Positions 7,988 to 14,919 of a stretch of 25,693 nt of DNA are shown one piece after another. Source of the stretch: Actinomycetota bacterium (lineage in GTDB: Bacteria; Actinomycetota; Humimicrobiia; Humimicrobiales; Humimicrobiaceae); NCBI GenBank assembly GCA_003563375.1, contig PWSB01000152.1:1-25693 (forward strand), written 5' to 3'. Below the pieces are notes generated by a model, which was not told where the DNA came from, did no database searches, and saw only the letters and a program-made list of their open reading frames with translations. Each line of letters starts with the position of its first letter. Position 1 is the first letter of the stretch. The position numbers and the translations under genes are program-made.

Positions 7988-9265
7988 ATGGATAAATTAA
8001 AAAGGTATCAGGATGATGTACGGGTCCCTAAATTTATGCAAGCAATTGTCCTGTCTGGAGTGGGTTTTGAGAATATTGCAGCAAGGGAGGTTCCAGTGCC
8101 GGAGCCAGGGCCGAGACAGATGCTTGCAAGGGTAGATGCTGCAGGAGTCTGCACATCCATTTTAAAGATCATAGAACAGGGAGCAACACATAAATATCTC
8201 AATGGATGGGATCCCAGAAGATGGCCCCTTATCCTGGGAGATGAAGGCTCCCTTACTATGGTAAAGGCTGGAAAGGAGCTGGAAGAAAAATATCAGATAG
8301 GAAAAAAATACGGGATCCAGCCTGCTGTGGATCTTGGGCCCATAAACCATTTAGAAAGATATAATGATAATGGAAAGGGCATGGATAAGACTGCAGTAGG
8401 GTATACCTTGTCCGGCCTTTTGGCAGAATATATTTTGATCCAGGAAGAGGTCATAGAAGGACAATGTATAACCCCCCTGCCTGACGACAACATGCCTTAT
8501 TTTTCAGTGTCCATGGCAGAACCTATATCCTGTGTGGTATCTTCACAGACAAGGCATGTACATATTTTTAAGGATTCTCCCCAGTCTCCAAGATATGCAA
8601 AGCTTGGCATCAAAGAAAATGGGACATGTATTGTGGTTGGCGCCGGCTCCATGGGTTTGATACATCTTGAGCTTGCCATGAGGTTTAAGCCCAGGATCCT
8701 GGTTGCTGTGGATATCCTGGAAGAGAAGCTTAAGGTGGTAAAAAATATTTTGGTCCCTAAAGCCAGACAAAAAGGAATAAAGCTTATAGCTACCACTCCC
8801 GATAAGATATTTAGCCAGCTCAAAGAGGCCACGAACGGAAAGATGGCCGATGATATCATCCTCGCAGTAGGCATACGGAAGGTCCAGCAGGAAGCTTTCA
8901 GCTGGCTTGGTTTTGGAGGGGTGATAAATCTTTTTGGCGGGCTTCCCAAAGGGGATTCCCTATTGGAGATAGATAATATAAAGGTGCATTATGAAGAGAT
9001 AAAAGTCGCAGGATCCTCAGGCGGAGGGCCCTGGGATTACATAGAGACACTTAAGGCTATCAATAATAATGATATAGATGCTGGAAATTATGTGGCGGGG
9101 GTTGGCAGCCTGGATAACGCTGTAAAAGTCCTGAAGATGATAAGAGACAACAAGATACAGGGAAAAGCTATTCTCTACCCCCATATTACCCGGATGGATC
9201 TCAAAATGGTTGACTACTGGGACAAAGGCAGGGAAGACCGTTTTCTCCAAGATAACCTAAGGTAA
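7988..9265 (+). CDS. Medium-chain (zinc-type) alcohol/polyol dehydrogenase family protein
   Basis: MDR-superfamily oxidoreductase of 425 residues: GroES-like catalytic half, then a Rossmann half with VVGAGSMGLIHLELA and an acidic residue (VAVD) after the second strand, suggesting NAD(H). Zinc-site positions are partly kept: Cys55 in AAGVCTS and Glu178 in MAEPISCV. The usual GHE is GDE (Asp85), and no structural-zinc cysteine cluster is visible. Overall layout, including the long insert after GDE and the C-terminal SSGGGPWDYIETLK, reminds me of sorbose-1-phosphate/polyol-phosphate reductases, but this is weak. It starts 4 bp after the MtlD-like gene with AAGGA as ribosome site, so the two are probably translated from one message and may act on linked polyol or ketose phosphates (inference). 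Confidence 0.8.
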   Translation: MDKLKRYQDDVRVPKFMQAIVLSGVGFENIAAREVPVPEPGPRQMLARVDAAGVCTSILKIIEQGATHKYLNGWDPRRWPLILGDEGSLTMVKAGKELEEKYQIGKKYGIQPAVDLGPINHLERYNDNGKGMDKTAVGYTLSGLLAEYILIQEEVIEGQCITPLPDDNMPYFSVSMAEPISCVVSSQTRHVHIFKDSPQSPRYAKLGIKENGTCIVVGAGSMGLIHLELAMRFKPRILVAVDILEEKLKVVKNILVPKARQKGIKLIATTPDKIFSQLKEATNGKMADDIILAVGIRKVQQEAFSWLGFGGVINLFGGLPKGDSLLEIDNIKVHYEEIKVAGSSGGGPWDYIETLKAINNNDIDAGNYVAGVGSLDNAVKVLKMIRDNKIQGKAILYPHITRMDLKMVDYWDKGREDRFLQDNLR

Positions 9266-9423
9266 TATTTATTTTGATTTCGGCCCATACAAGTATACAA
9301 TTCCTTATTAGTAATTATTACTTTATTGCTTCAGACCTATTTTTTCTTAAAACTGACAAACAGCTGGCAGGGAAGCTTGATAAGATAATAATCAACATTA
9401 CTGAAAGATGAATAAGCCTGGAC

Positions 9424-10560
9424 CTATAATATGTTTTTTATGGCCGGGATCTTTTTGAGCAGGATTCCGGCTATAAAGCACAATGGCACACCCAATGTGC
9501 CCACGATTGTAAATTTTATCAGCGGGTCCAGCATAACTTCTCTCAATAAATAAGATAGGGGCAGCAGGACTAAAGGATGTATGATAAAAGCAGCATAAGC
9601 TCCATTTGCCATGTGCTTGAGCATACTGCCTTTAAAGTTTAATCTCTGCCTGAAAAAATATATAAGTCCAACAGCAGTCCCCAGGCCCACAACGGCCTCC
9701 CAGAGGCTATAAGCCAATGAATGCCAGCTTAGGCCCCCGGCAATCGGAGCCATGTCCTTAAAACCTTCACCATAACCTATGATCAGGGGCCAGAAAGGTA
9801 TCCCTGCCAAGGCTAGGCCGGCCCAGAGAAAAGCTTTCTTGCAGCCTAATTTGTCCAGCCAGAGGTTTTGGGATGCTAATATCCCTATTATAAACATAGC
9901 AAGGTACTGGGGGACAAAACTTAGTTGCAGGTTGCCGGTTGTGCTTCCGATTGGAAACCAAACCCTTACCAGAAAAGAAGCCAGAGCTAACATCAGGACA
10001 AAGGCCAACACAAGATGATTCTTAGGTAGATCTACTTTTATCCTTTTTAGGTCTGCAACTGTGTAGTTTTCTATTGTTCCTTTTATTACAAGGTAAGTGA
10101 CCGTAAATACCAGAAGAGCTTGGACAAACCAGAGAGGTCCTGTTATAAATAAGCCCCTCCTTATTATGGTATGGTAATAAAAATTTAAAAAACCTATCTG
10201 GCTGCCGGCTACTATGATCTCATTGACATACATAAGCGCAGGGCTTATAAAAAATATATAGGCTAAAAGGGGTATCCCCAATCTTTTTAGCCGGTCCAAA
10301 AGATAGGCACCGGGCCCTTTCCTGCTGTAGGAAGCAGGGATAAAATAAGCTGCCACAAATAAAAAAAGGCCAATTATAAAGGTCTGTATAAATGAGGTAA
10401 AAAAACCCAGGAAATAGGAAGAGAGCCCACCTGTCCTTTCATAATAATACCAGAAACCAACTGGTCCATAGGTAACCGAAACATGGCCAAGGATGACCAA
10501 TATTATTAAAAAGACTTTTAAGTTATCTAAATAATTTAATCTCCTCAAACCAGGGTCCAT
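9424..10560 (-). CDS. Membrane acyltransferase, acyltransferase-3 family
   Basis: Polytopic inner-membrane protein of the acyltransferase-3 (OafA/YrhL/MdoC-like) family, whose members transfer acyl groups to surface sugars, glucans or lipids. The N-terminus LNYLDNLKVFLIILVILGH carries the family's conserved start pattern, with His26 at the catalytic position, followed by about ten hydrophobic segments. The 378-residue length is typical. The ATG at 10560 is chosen over ATG 10566 and GTG 10569, because the AGAGG site at 10569-10573 then has an 8-nt spacer; the other two sit on or almost on it. It is transcribed away from the gene at 10664 and converges on the dehydrogenase at 7988 across a 158-bp spacer with no clear terminator. 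No polysaccharide synthesis genes are nearby, so the acceptor is unknown. Confidence 0.88.
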   Translation of the reverse strand: MDPGLRRLNYLDNLKVFLIILVILGHVSVTYGPVGFWYYYERTGGLSSYFLGFFTSFIQTFIIGLFLFVAAYFIPASYSRKGPGAYLLDRLKRLGIPLLAYIFFISPALMYVNEIIVAGSQIGFLNFYYHTIIRRGLFITGPLWFVQALLVFTVTYLVIKGTIENYTVADLKRIKVDLPKNHLVLAFVLMLALASFLVRVWFPIGSTTGNLQLSFVPQYLAMFIIGILASQNLWLDKLGCKKAFLWAGLALAGIPFWPLIIGYGEGFKDMAPIAGGLSWHSLAYSLWEAVVGLGTAVGLIYFFRQRLNFKGSMLKHMANGAYAAFIIHPLVLLPLSYLLREVMLDPLIKFTIVGTLGVPLCFIAGILLKKIPAIKNIL

Positions 10561-10589
10561 CTGCATCACCTCTATTAAACATCATATTG

Positions 10590-10595
10590 ATTATA
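10590..10595 (-). promoter_or_regulatory. Probable -10 box of the acyltransferase gene
   Basis: On the minus strand a perfect TATAAT lies 29 nt before the ATG at 10560. The hexamer 17 nt further upstream is a poor TTTTTA, so this is a likely but unproven sigma-70-type promoter. It sits in the 103-bp spacer shared with the divergent gene at 10664. Confidence 0.4.
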
Positions 10596-10663
10596 AACGG
10601 TGAGCAAAAACATAAAAAGATTTTATTTAACCTGACAAACTGTTGGTAAGGATAAAAGGTAAA

Positions 10664-11059
10664 ATGTTTAATGACATGGTATTTAAAAAAATCAAAAATA
10701 AAAGAATTGCCGATGTTTCTGATAGCTTCAATGAAGGCTTTAAGGATGTAGTGGGGTATGATAGCAGGTTTAGGAGGCACAGGTTAAGAGGTGGAAAGAT
10801 GTTCGGAAAAGTAAATGCCTTGATTGCAGAGTTTATTATAAGCTTAGACGAAGATTCTGATGTGATGCTGATATGGTCAATTGACGGAAAAGAATTTTAT
10901 AGGAGCAAAGATCTTTCCAGGATAGATGGAGGCAGGTTCGGGGGCGGATTAATTTCAAATGAGGGTTGTCTTCGGCAAGGAAACTACAGGTGCGACCTTA
11001 TAAAAAACCAGCAAGAAATAGATTCTATATTTTTTAAAATAGACAGGCTGGGTTTATAG
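10664..11059 (+). CDS. Small protein of unknown function
   Basis: A 131-residue product I do not recognise. It has no signal peptide, membrane segment or cysteine cluster. The first 50 residues are very basic (FKKIKNKR, RFRRHRLRGGK). The rest alternates short strand-like runs, such as AEFIISLDEDSDVMLIWSID, GKEFYRSKD and GNYRCDLIKN, ending in FFKIDRL; this looks like a small beta-sandwich of the 'WxxDGKE...GxYxxxL' kind seen in ligand- or carbohydrate-associated domains, but that is only a shape argument. ATG 10664 with AAAGG 4 nt before it is preferred over the in-frame TTG at 10643. It is divergent from the acyltransferase and 124 bp before the WYL regulator, so it could belong to either neighbourhood or stand alone. 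Confidence 0.6.
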   Translation: MFNDMVFKKIKNKRIADVSDSFNEGFKDVVGYDSRFRRHRLRGGKMFGKVNALIAEFIISLDEDSDVMLIWSIDGKEFYRSKDLSRIDGGRFGGGLISNEGCLRQGNYRCDLIKNQQEIDSIFFKIDRLGL

Positions 11060-11183
11060 AAACAACTTCAGTTTAATAGACTTATCAAGATATAAGGGCA
11101 AGCATTCATTGGTTCAATAAACCTTTATATTTTTCTTGGATATGTTAATATTAATACTTGATTATATTTTTAACTCCTTACAT

Positions 11184-12143
11184 ATGAAGGTATCCAATGT
11201 CTGGCGGCTGCTCAAGATAATCCTTATAATCTGCCGCTACCAAAAAATAAAGGCAGCAAATATAGCCCAGGAATTAGAGATATCGACAAGACAAGTATAC
11301 AGGGATATTGACTGCTTGAGGCTTGCAGGGGTTCCCATTTATTCAGATAAAGAAGGGTATTCCCTTTCATCTGAATTTTTTATGCCAAAGATCTCCCTGG
11401 ATCTTCCCGAAGTCCTGACCTTGATGATGTTCATAGATTCAATACAGCCGCAGAGAGGTACACCTTATTTTAATTTTTTAAGTACCGCTGGACAGAAGAT
11501 AATAAATCTTTTGCCGAACAACTTAAAAAAGATAATCCTGGAAAATAAAACCGAGGGGTTGGTGGATTTTGGACTTGAGACCAGAGTAAATTATGGGGAA
11601 ATCGAGCATATCTTTTCAAAAATATATAAGGCGCACATGGAAAGGAAGATCATAAATGTTGAATATTTTACCATGGGCAGGGAGGAGACCCTTCTTAGGA
11701 AGATAGATCCTTATGCTCTAAAGTTCAGATTTGGACTGTGGTATCTGATAGGCTATTGTCATATAAGGGATGAAATAAGGACTTTTAGAATAGACAGGGT
11801 AAAGGTCGTGGAAATAACCGAGGATACTTTTAATATCCCTGGAGATTTTAATCTGGAGGTTTTTTTTAGCGGCAGCTGGGGTATCATGAAGGGTAAGAAA
11901 ACAAGTGTAAAACTAAGGTTTAGCCCTGAGATAGCTAAATTCATAAGTGAGGTTATGTGGCATCCCTCACAGAAGCTTAGAAAGTGTAAGAATGGCTCTT
12001 TGATAGCAACCTATGAGGTTTTGGGCCTGGAAGAGATTAAAAGGTGGGTACTTGGTTTTGGCAGGGAGGTAAAGGTCCTTCAGCCAGAGGTATTAAGGCA
12101 ACAGATAGTCGAAGAGGCATTGCAGATAAGCAGGATTTATTAG
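11184..12143 (+). CDS. WYL-domain transcriptional regulator (HTH + WYL + WCX)
   Basis: DNA-binding regulator of about 319 residues. An N-terminal winged helix-turn-helix (NIAQELEISTRQVYRDIDCL, within the first 50 residues) is followed by the WYL ligand-sensing domain with RKIDPYALKFRFGLWYLIGYC and RTFRIDRVKVVEI, then a C-terminal WCX-like extension (VKLRFSPEIAKFISEVMWHPSQ). WYL domains are thought to bind nucleotides or nucleic-acid ligands, and such regulators often control defence or DNA-repair genes; that is family knowledge, not shown here. The start is uncertain. ATG 11184 gives the usual N-terminus just before the helix-turn-helix but has no clear ribosome site; the TTG at 11136 would add 16 residues. 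It reads in the same direction as the four-gene cassette that begins 81 bp downstream and may regulate it (inference). Confidence 0.88.
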   Translation: MKVSNVWRLLKIILIICRYQKIKAANIAQELEISTRQVYRDIDCLRLAGVPIYSDKEGYSLSSEFFMPKISLDLPEVLTLMMFIDSIQPQRGTPYFNFLSTAGQKIINLLPNNLKKIILENKTEGLVDFGLETRVNYGEIEHIFSKIYKAHMERKIINVEYFTMGREETLLRKIDPYALKFRFGLWYLIGYCHIRDEIRTFRIDRVKVVEITEDTFNIPGDFNLEVFFSGSWGIMKGKKTSVKLRFSPEIAKFISEVMWHPSQKLRKCKNGSLIATYEVLGLEEIKRWVLGFGREVKVLQPEVLRQQIVEEALQISRIY

Positions 12144-12224
12144 CAGGGCTCTTTTATAGATTATTGGATACTGAAAAAAGACAAAGGCAGTTTGTTTTTA
12201 AAAAAAATTACTTGGGAGATTGAC

Positions 12225-12386
12225 ATGGGAAAAAAGTTAAGAGAGATTGTCGAAAGTGGTTTTAAAAATATACTAGGAGAGCTAAGAGAAATCAACGAAG
12301 CTATAAGAATGAATACAAAGAGCATCAATGATAAATTGGATTCAATATATAACCATGTTTATTATATTGAACGCAATACAAATTAG
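12225..12386 (+). CDS. Small helical protein, 53 residues
   Basis: Short hydrophilic protein with predicted helix or coiled coil almost throughout: IVESGFKNILGELREINEAI and NTKSINDKLDSIYNHVYYIE show heptad-like spacing of hydrophobics. ATG 12225 has GGGAG with a 6-nt spacer, which favours it over the TTG at 12192. It sits 81 bp after the WYL regulator and 51 bp before the DUF2130 gene, in the same direction. I recognise no family. A small coiled-coil adapter or an antitoxin-like partner for the coiled-coil genes downstream is conceivable, but nothing in the sequence proves it. Confidence 0.6.
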   Translation: MGKKLREIVESGFKNILGELREINEAIRMNTKSINDKLDSIYNHVYYIERNTN

Positions 12387-12437
12387 TGCTGCCTTATAAG
12401 ATATATTAGATGGAAACTTATAAAAAAGGAGGCAAAA

Positions 12438-13604
12438 ATGGCGATCACTATTAGATGTGATAAATGCGGGAACGAAATAGAGATCACTGAAGCTATCCGA
12501 AAAGAGCTTGAAGAAGAAATAATAAAAGAGATACGGACGCAATATGAACAAAAACTTGTTGCCAAAGATAAAGAGGTCCAGGAAGCTAAAGAAGAAATAT
12601 ATAAAAACGCAGCAGAAGAAGCAGATAAAATAGCCAAGGAAGCCTATGAGAAGAAAATCAGGCAAGCTAAAGAGGAGGCTCTTTGTATTGAAAAAGAAAA
12701 AAAAGATCTGCAGGAAGAGATCTCGGGTTTGATCAGGCAACTGAGAGAGACAAAAAACTCAAAAGAGAGATTAGAGATCGAATACCAGAGAAAACTTCTT
12801 GAGGAAGAAGGAAAAATTAAACAGGAAGCCAAAAAAGAAGCAGAGGATGAATTAACTACCAGGATAGCTGAGAAAGATAAAAAATTATTAGATGCAGAAA
12901 AACAGATAAAGGACCTTCAGAGAAAACTCCAACAAGGTTCCCAGCAAACCCAGGGAGAAGTTCAGGAACTGGCTATTGAAACCCTGCTTAGAAAAGAATT
13001 CCCATATGATGAGATAAGGGAGGTCCCAAAAGGTATAAGGGGAGCCGATGTCATGCAGCATGTCTGCACAAACAACGGAGCTAAATGTGGAACAATCATC
13101 TGGGAATCTAAAAATACGAAGACTTGGTCAAAGTTATGGATCTCTAAACTAAAGCAGGACCAAAGAAGCCTGAAAGCTGAAATAGCGGTTTTGGTATCCA
13201 AAACCCTTCCAGACAATATAGAAAATTTTGCTTATGAGGAAGGGGTATGGATATCTGATATTTATTCCGCAGCTGGTCTAGCATGTGCATTGAGGCATCA
13301 GCTTAAAAGTTTGTATTCTTTAAATACTGCCAATAAGGGTAAAAAAGATAAAGCAGAAATAGTATATAATTACCTTATAAGCAATGAATTTAAACAGAGG
13401 ATAGAGGTTTGGGTTGAATACTTTTTGAAAAGAAAAGAGGAGATTGAAAAAGAAAGAGCTTACTTTCTGAAAAAATGGGAAAAAGAAGAAAAACATATAT
13501 TAAATGTGGTTGAAAATACAGCTGGCATCTATGGAGACCTGCAGGGGTTGATAGGGGCTGCATTGCCTAAGATACAATATTTAGAATTATCTGATGACCT
13601 GTAA
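12438..13604 (+). CDS. DUF2130 protein: Cys pair, long coiled coil, possible PD-(D/E)XK-like nuclease domain
   Basis: A 388-residue protein of the DUF2130 family, function unestablished to my knowledge. It begins with a CxxC pair (Cys7, Cys10 in IRCDKCGNEIE) resembling half a zinc ribbon. Residues about 15-170 are a highly charged coiled coil. The C-terminal domain (about 175-388) holds the conserved core: ELAIETLLRKEFPYDEI, VPKGIRGADVMQHV, CGTIIWESKNTKTWSKLWI, AVLVSKTLPDNI, GVWISD and a final DLQGLIGAALPKI. The series Glu181, Asp204, then Glu223-Ser-Lys225 has the order and spacing of a PD-(D/E)XK active site, so a nuclease activity is plausible (inference). Start: ATG 12438 with AAGGAGG and a 5-nt spacer. 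It is the first large gene of a same-strand group with the coiled-coil/J-like and HIRAN genes. Confidence 0.85.
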   Translation: MAITIRCDKCGNEIEITEAIRKELEEEIIKEIRTQYEQKLVAKDKEVQEAKEEIYKNAAEEADKIAKEAYEKKIRQAKEEALCIEKEKKDLQEEISGLIRQLRETKNSKERLEIEYQRKLLEEEGKIKQEAKKEAEDELTTRIAEKDKKLLDAEKQIKDLQRKLQQGSQQTQGEVQELAIETLLRKEFPYDEIREVPKGIRGADVMQHVCTNNGAKCGTIIWESKNTKTWSKLWISKLKQDQRSLKAEIAVLVSKTLPDNIENFAYEEGVWISDIYSAAGLACALRHQLKSLYSLNTANKGKKDKAEIVYNYLISNEFKQRIEVWVEYFLKRKEEIEKERAYFLKKWEKEEKHILNVVENTAGIYGDLQGLIGAALPKIQYLELSDDL

Positions 13605-13641
13605 TAAATATTATTTCTCATAAAAGCAATAAAATCTTTAA

Positions 13642-14475
13642 ATGGAAAAAGAACAGATCGAGATCCACAATACCATAAAAGAAAAAAAGCAGAGACTGCT
13701 TGACTTAAAGGAAAAACTTAGCGGGCTCATCTCTAAAAGGGATCACTTGCTTATAACTAAGAAAGCAAATCTCGAAGCCATTTATTCATTGAGGATCGGA
13801 AAATATGAATATAAGCTGGTAAAAGCTGAATGTGATGCGGCAAGGCTTAGAAGGAAGATAGAGCTTATACAGGCCCAGGCCAATAAGGGACAGGAAATAG
13901 ATCTTGAGCAGATACAAAAAGTTCTGGAAAATGAATACAGGGAGTGGGAGGAGAAGATAAGAAATCTAGTAGAGACTATAAAAAAGGCTGACAGCAGGTT
14001 AAAATCTTTGCTATCCCCCGAAGACAGCAGGCTCATTCAAAAATTATACAGAAAGCTAGTAAAGCTCCTTCATCCAGATGTAAATGAGGATATCGGCAAA
14101 ATGGGAAAGATACTTTGGCAGAGGCTCCAGGACGCTTACAGGTTGGGGGACCTGGAAGAGATAAAGATGATAGATCTGCTGATAGATGACGATGAAAGGC
14201 AAATTAAGGTCGGTGATGCCAAAAAGTTAGATGAGGTAATAAAAAGCTATACTGGAAAAATGCGGCAGATTTCAGACCAGATCATAAATATACTGAGCTG
14301 TTTTCCTTTTGATATTGAACAGAAATTAGAAGATAGTAAATGGGTCAGCAGAAAAGTAAGGGGAATAGAAGTAAAAATAAAAGAAAAATTGGAGTATATA
14401 GAAGAACTAAACCATATAGTAGACCTTCTTATACTCAGAAACATTTGCACCGGAGGTGAGAGCTGTCGTGGGTGA
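13642..14475 (+). CDS. Coiled-coil protein with J-domain-like HPD segment
   Basis: 277 residues, no membrane segment. Residues 1-120 are a long charged coiled coil. Then comes SRLIQKLYRKLVKLLHPDVNED with the His144-Pro145-Asp146 tripeptide, and a second helix (ILWQRLQDAYRLGDLEEIKM), which together look like helices II-III of a DnaJ J domain. J domains recruit and stimulate Hsp70. A second helical segment (about 205-270) follows, ending in a short Cys-containing tail. There is no good ribosome site before ATG 13642, and the gene starts 37 bp after DUF2130, so translation may depend on its neighbour. Its last bases overlap the start of the HIRAN gene by 8 nt. The full protein matches nothing I know by name; the J assignment rests on the HPD and flanking helices only. 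Confidence 0.72.
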   Translation: MEKEQIEIHNTIKEKKQRLLDLKEKLSGLISKRDHLLITKKANLEAIYSLRIGKYEYKLVKAECDAARLRRKIELIQAQANKGQEIDLEQIQKVLENEYREWEEKIRNLVETIKKADSRLKSLLSPEDSRLIQKLYRKLVKLLHPDVNEDIGKMGKILWQRLQDAYRLGDLEEIKMIDLLIDDDERQIKVGDAKKLDEVIKSYTGKMRQISDQIINILSCFPFDIEQKLEDSKWVSRKVRGIEVKIKEKLEYIEELNHIVDLLILRNICTGGESCRG

Positions 14476-14860
14476 AATCACACCCTTGGACCCTAAGATT
14501 ATAGCCATACTTAAAGGTTTAGACCGAAAAAAGGTGCCTAAGCCATTTGAGAGGGAGATTTTTATTCTGGACACCTATATTGCAGGCACCCATTATTATA
14601 ATGCTAAAAGAATGGCTGATAAGCTTGAAAAGGGAAACCATCTTTTATTCATAAGGGAAGCAGATAATCCTTACGACCATAAAGCTATTGCTATATCAGA
14701 CTTGGATAAAAATAAACTTGGATATCTCCCCCGGAGAAAGAACGAGGTAATATCCAGGCTGATGGACGGGGGAAAGGCGGTTTATGCTGTAATCGAAAAC
14801 ATAGATTGGAAAAATGAGGTTTTAGAGATAAGCATAAAGGTATACATAAGGGAATATTGA
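14468..14860 (+). CDS. Stand-alone HIRAN-domain protein
   Basis: A 130-residue protein that is essentially one HIRAN domain. Signature pieces: TYIAGTHYYNA (about 37-46), LLFIREADNPYDHKAIAI (about 59-76) and KLGYLPRRKNEVISRLMDGG (about 83-102). HIRAN domains are best known fused to helicases such as HLTF, where they bind 3' single-stranded DNA ends; stand-alone bacterial copies are less understood. The GTG at 14468 is chosen because GGAGGTGAG (14452-14460) stands 7 nt upstream; the GTG at 14456 lies inside that site. The start overlaps the stop of the coiled-coil/J-like gene (TGA 14473-14475), which points to translational coupling and a shared job. It is the last gene of the cassette: the gene at 14920 has its own spacer and an unrelated function. 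Confidence 0.85.
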   Translation: MGEITPLDPKIIAILKGLDRKKVPKPFEREIFILDTYIAGTHYYNAKRMADKLEKGNHLLFIREADNPYDHKAIAISDLDKNKLGYLPRRKNEVISRLMDGGKAVYAVIENIDWKNEVLEISIKVYIREY

Positions 14861-14919
14861 CCTATAAGGATCTTGCCATATTATAGATGTTAAAAACAAT
14901 ATAGAATGGAGATAAAAAT

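Noticed and set aside
11107..11137. GGTT-CAATA-AACC followed by a T-rich stretch as terminator before the WYL gene
   Set aside because: Four-pair stem is too weak; the T-rich stretch is typical of spacers in this AT-rich genome.
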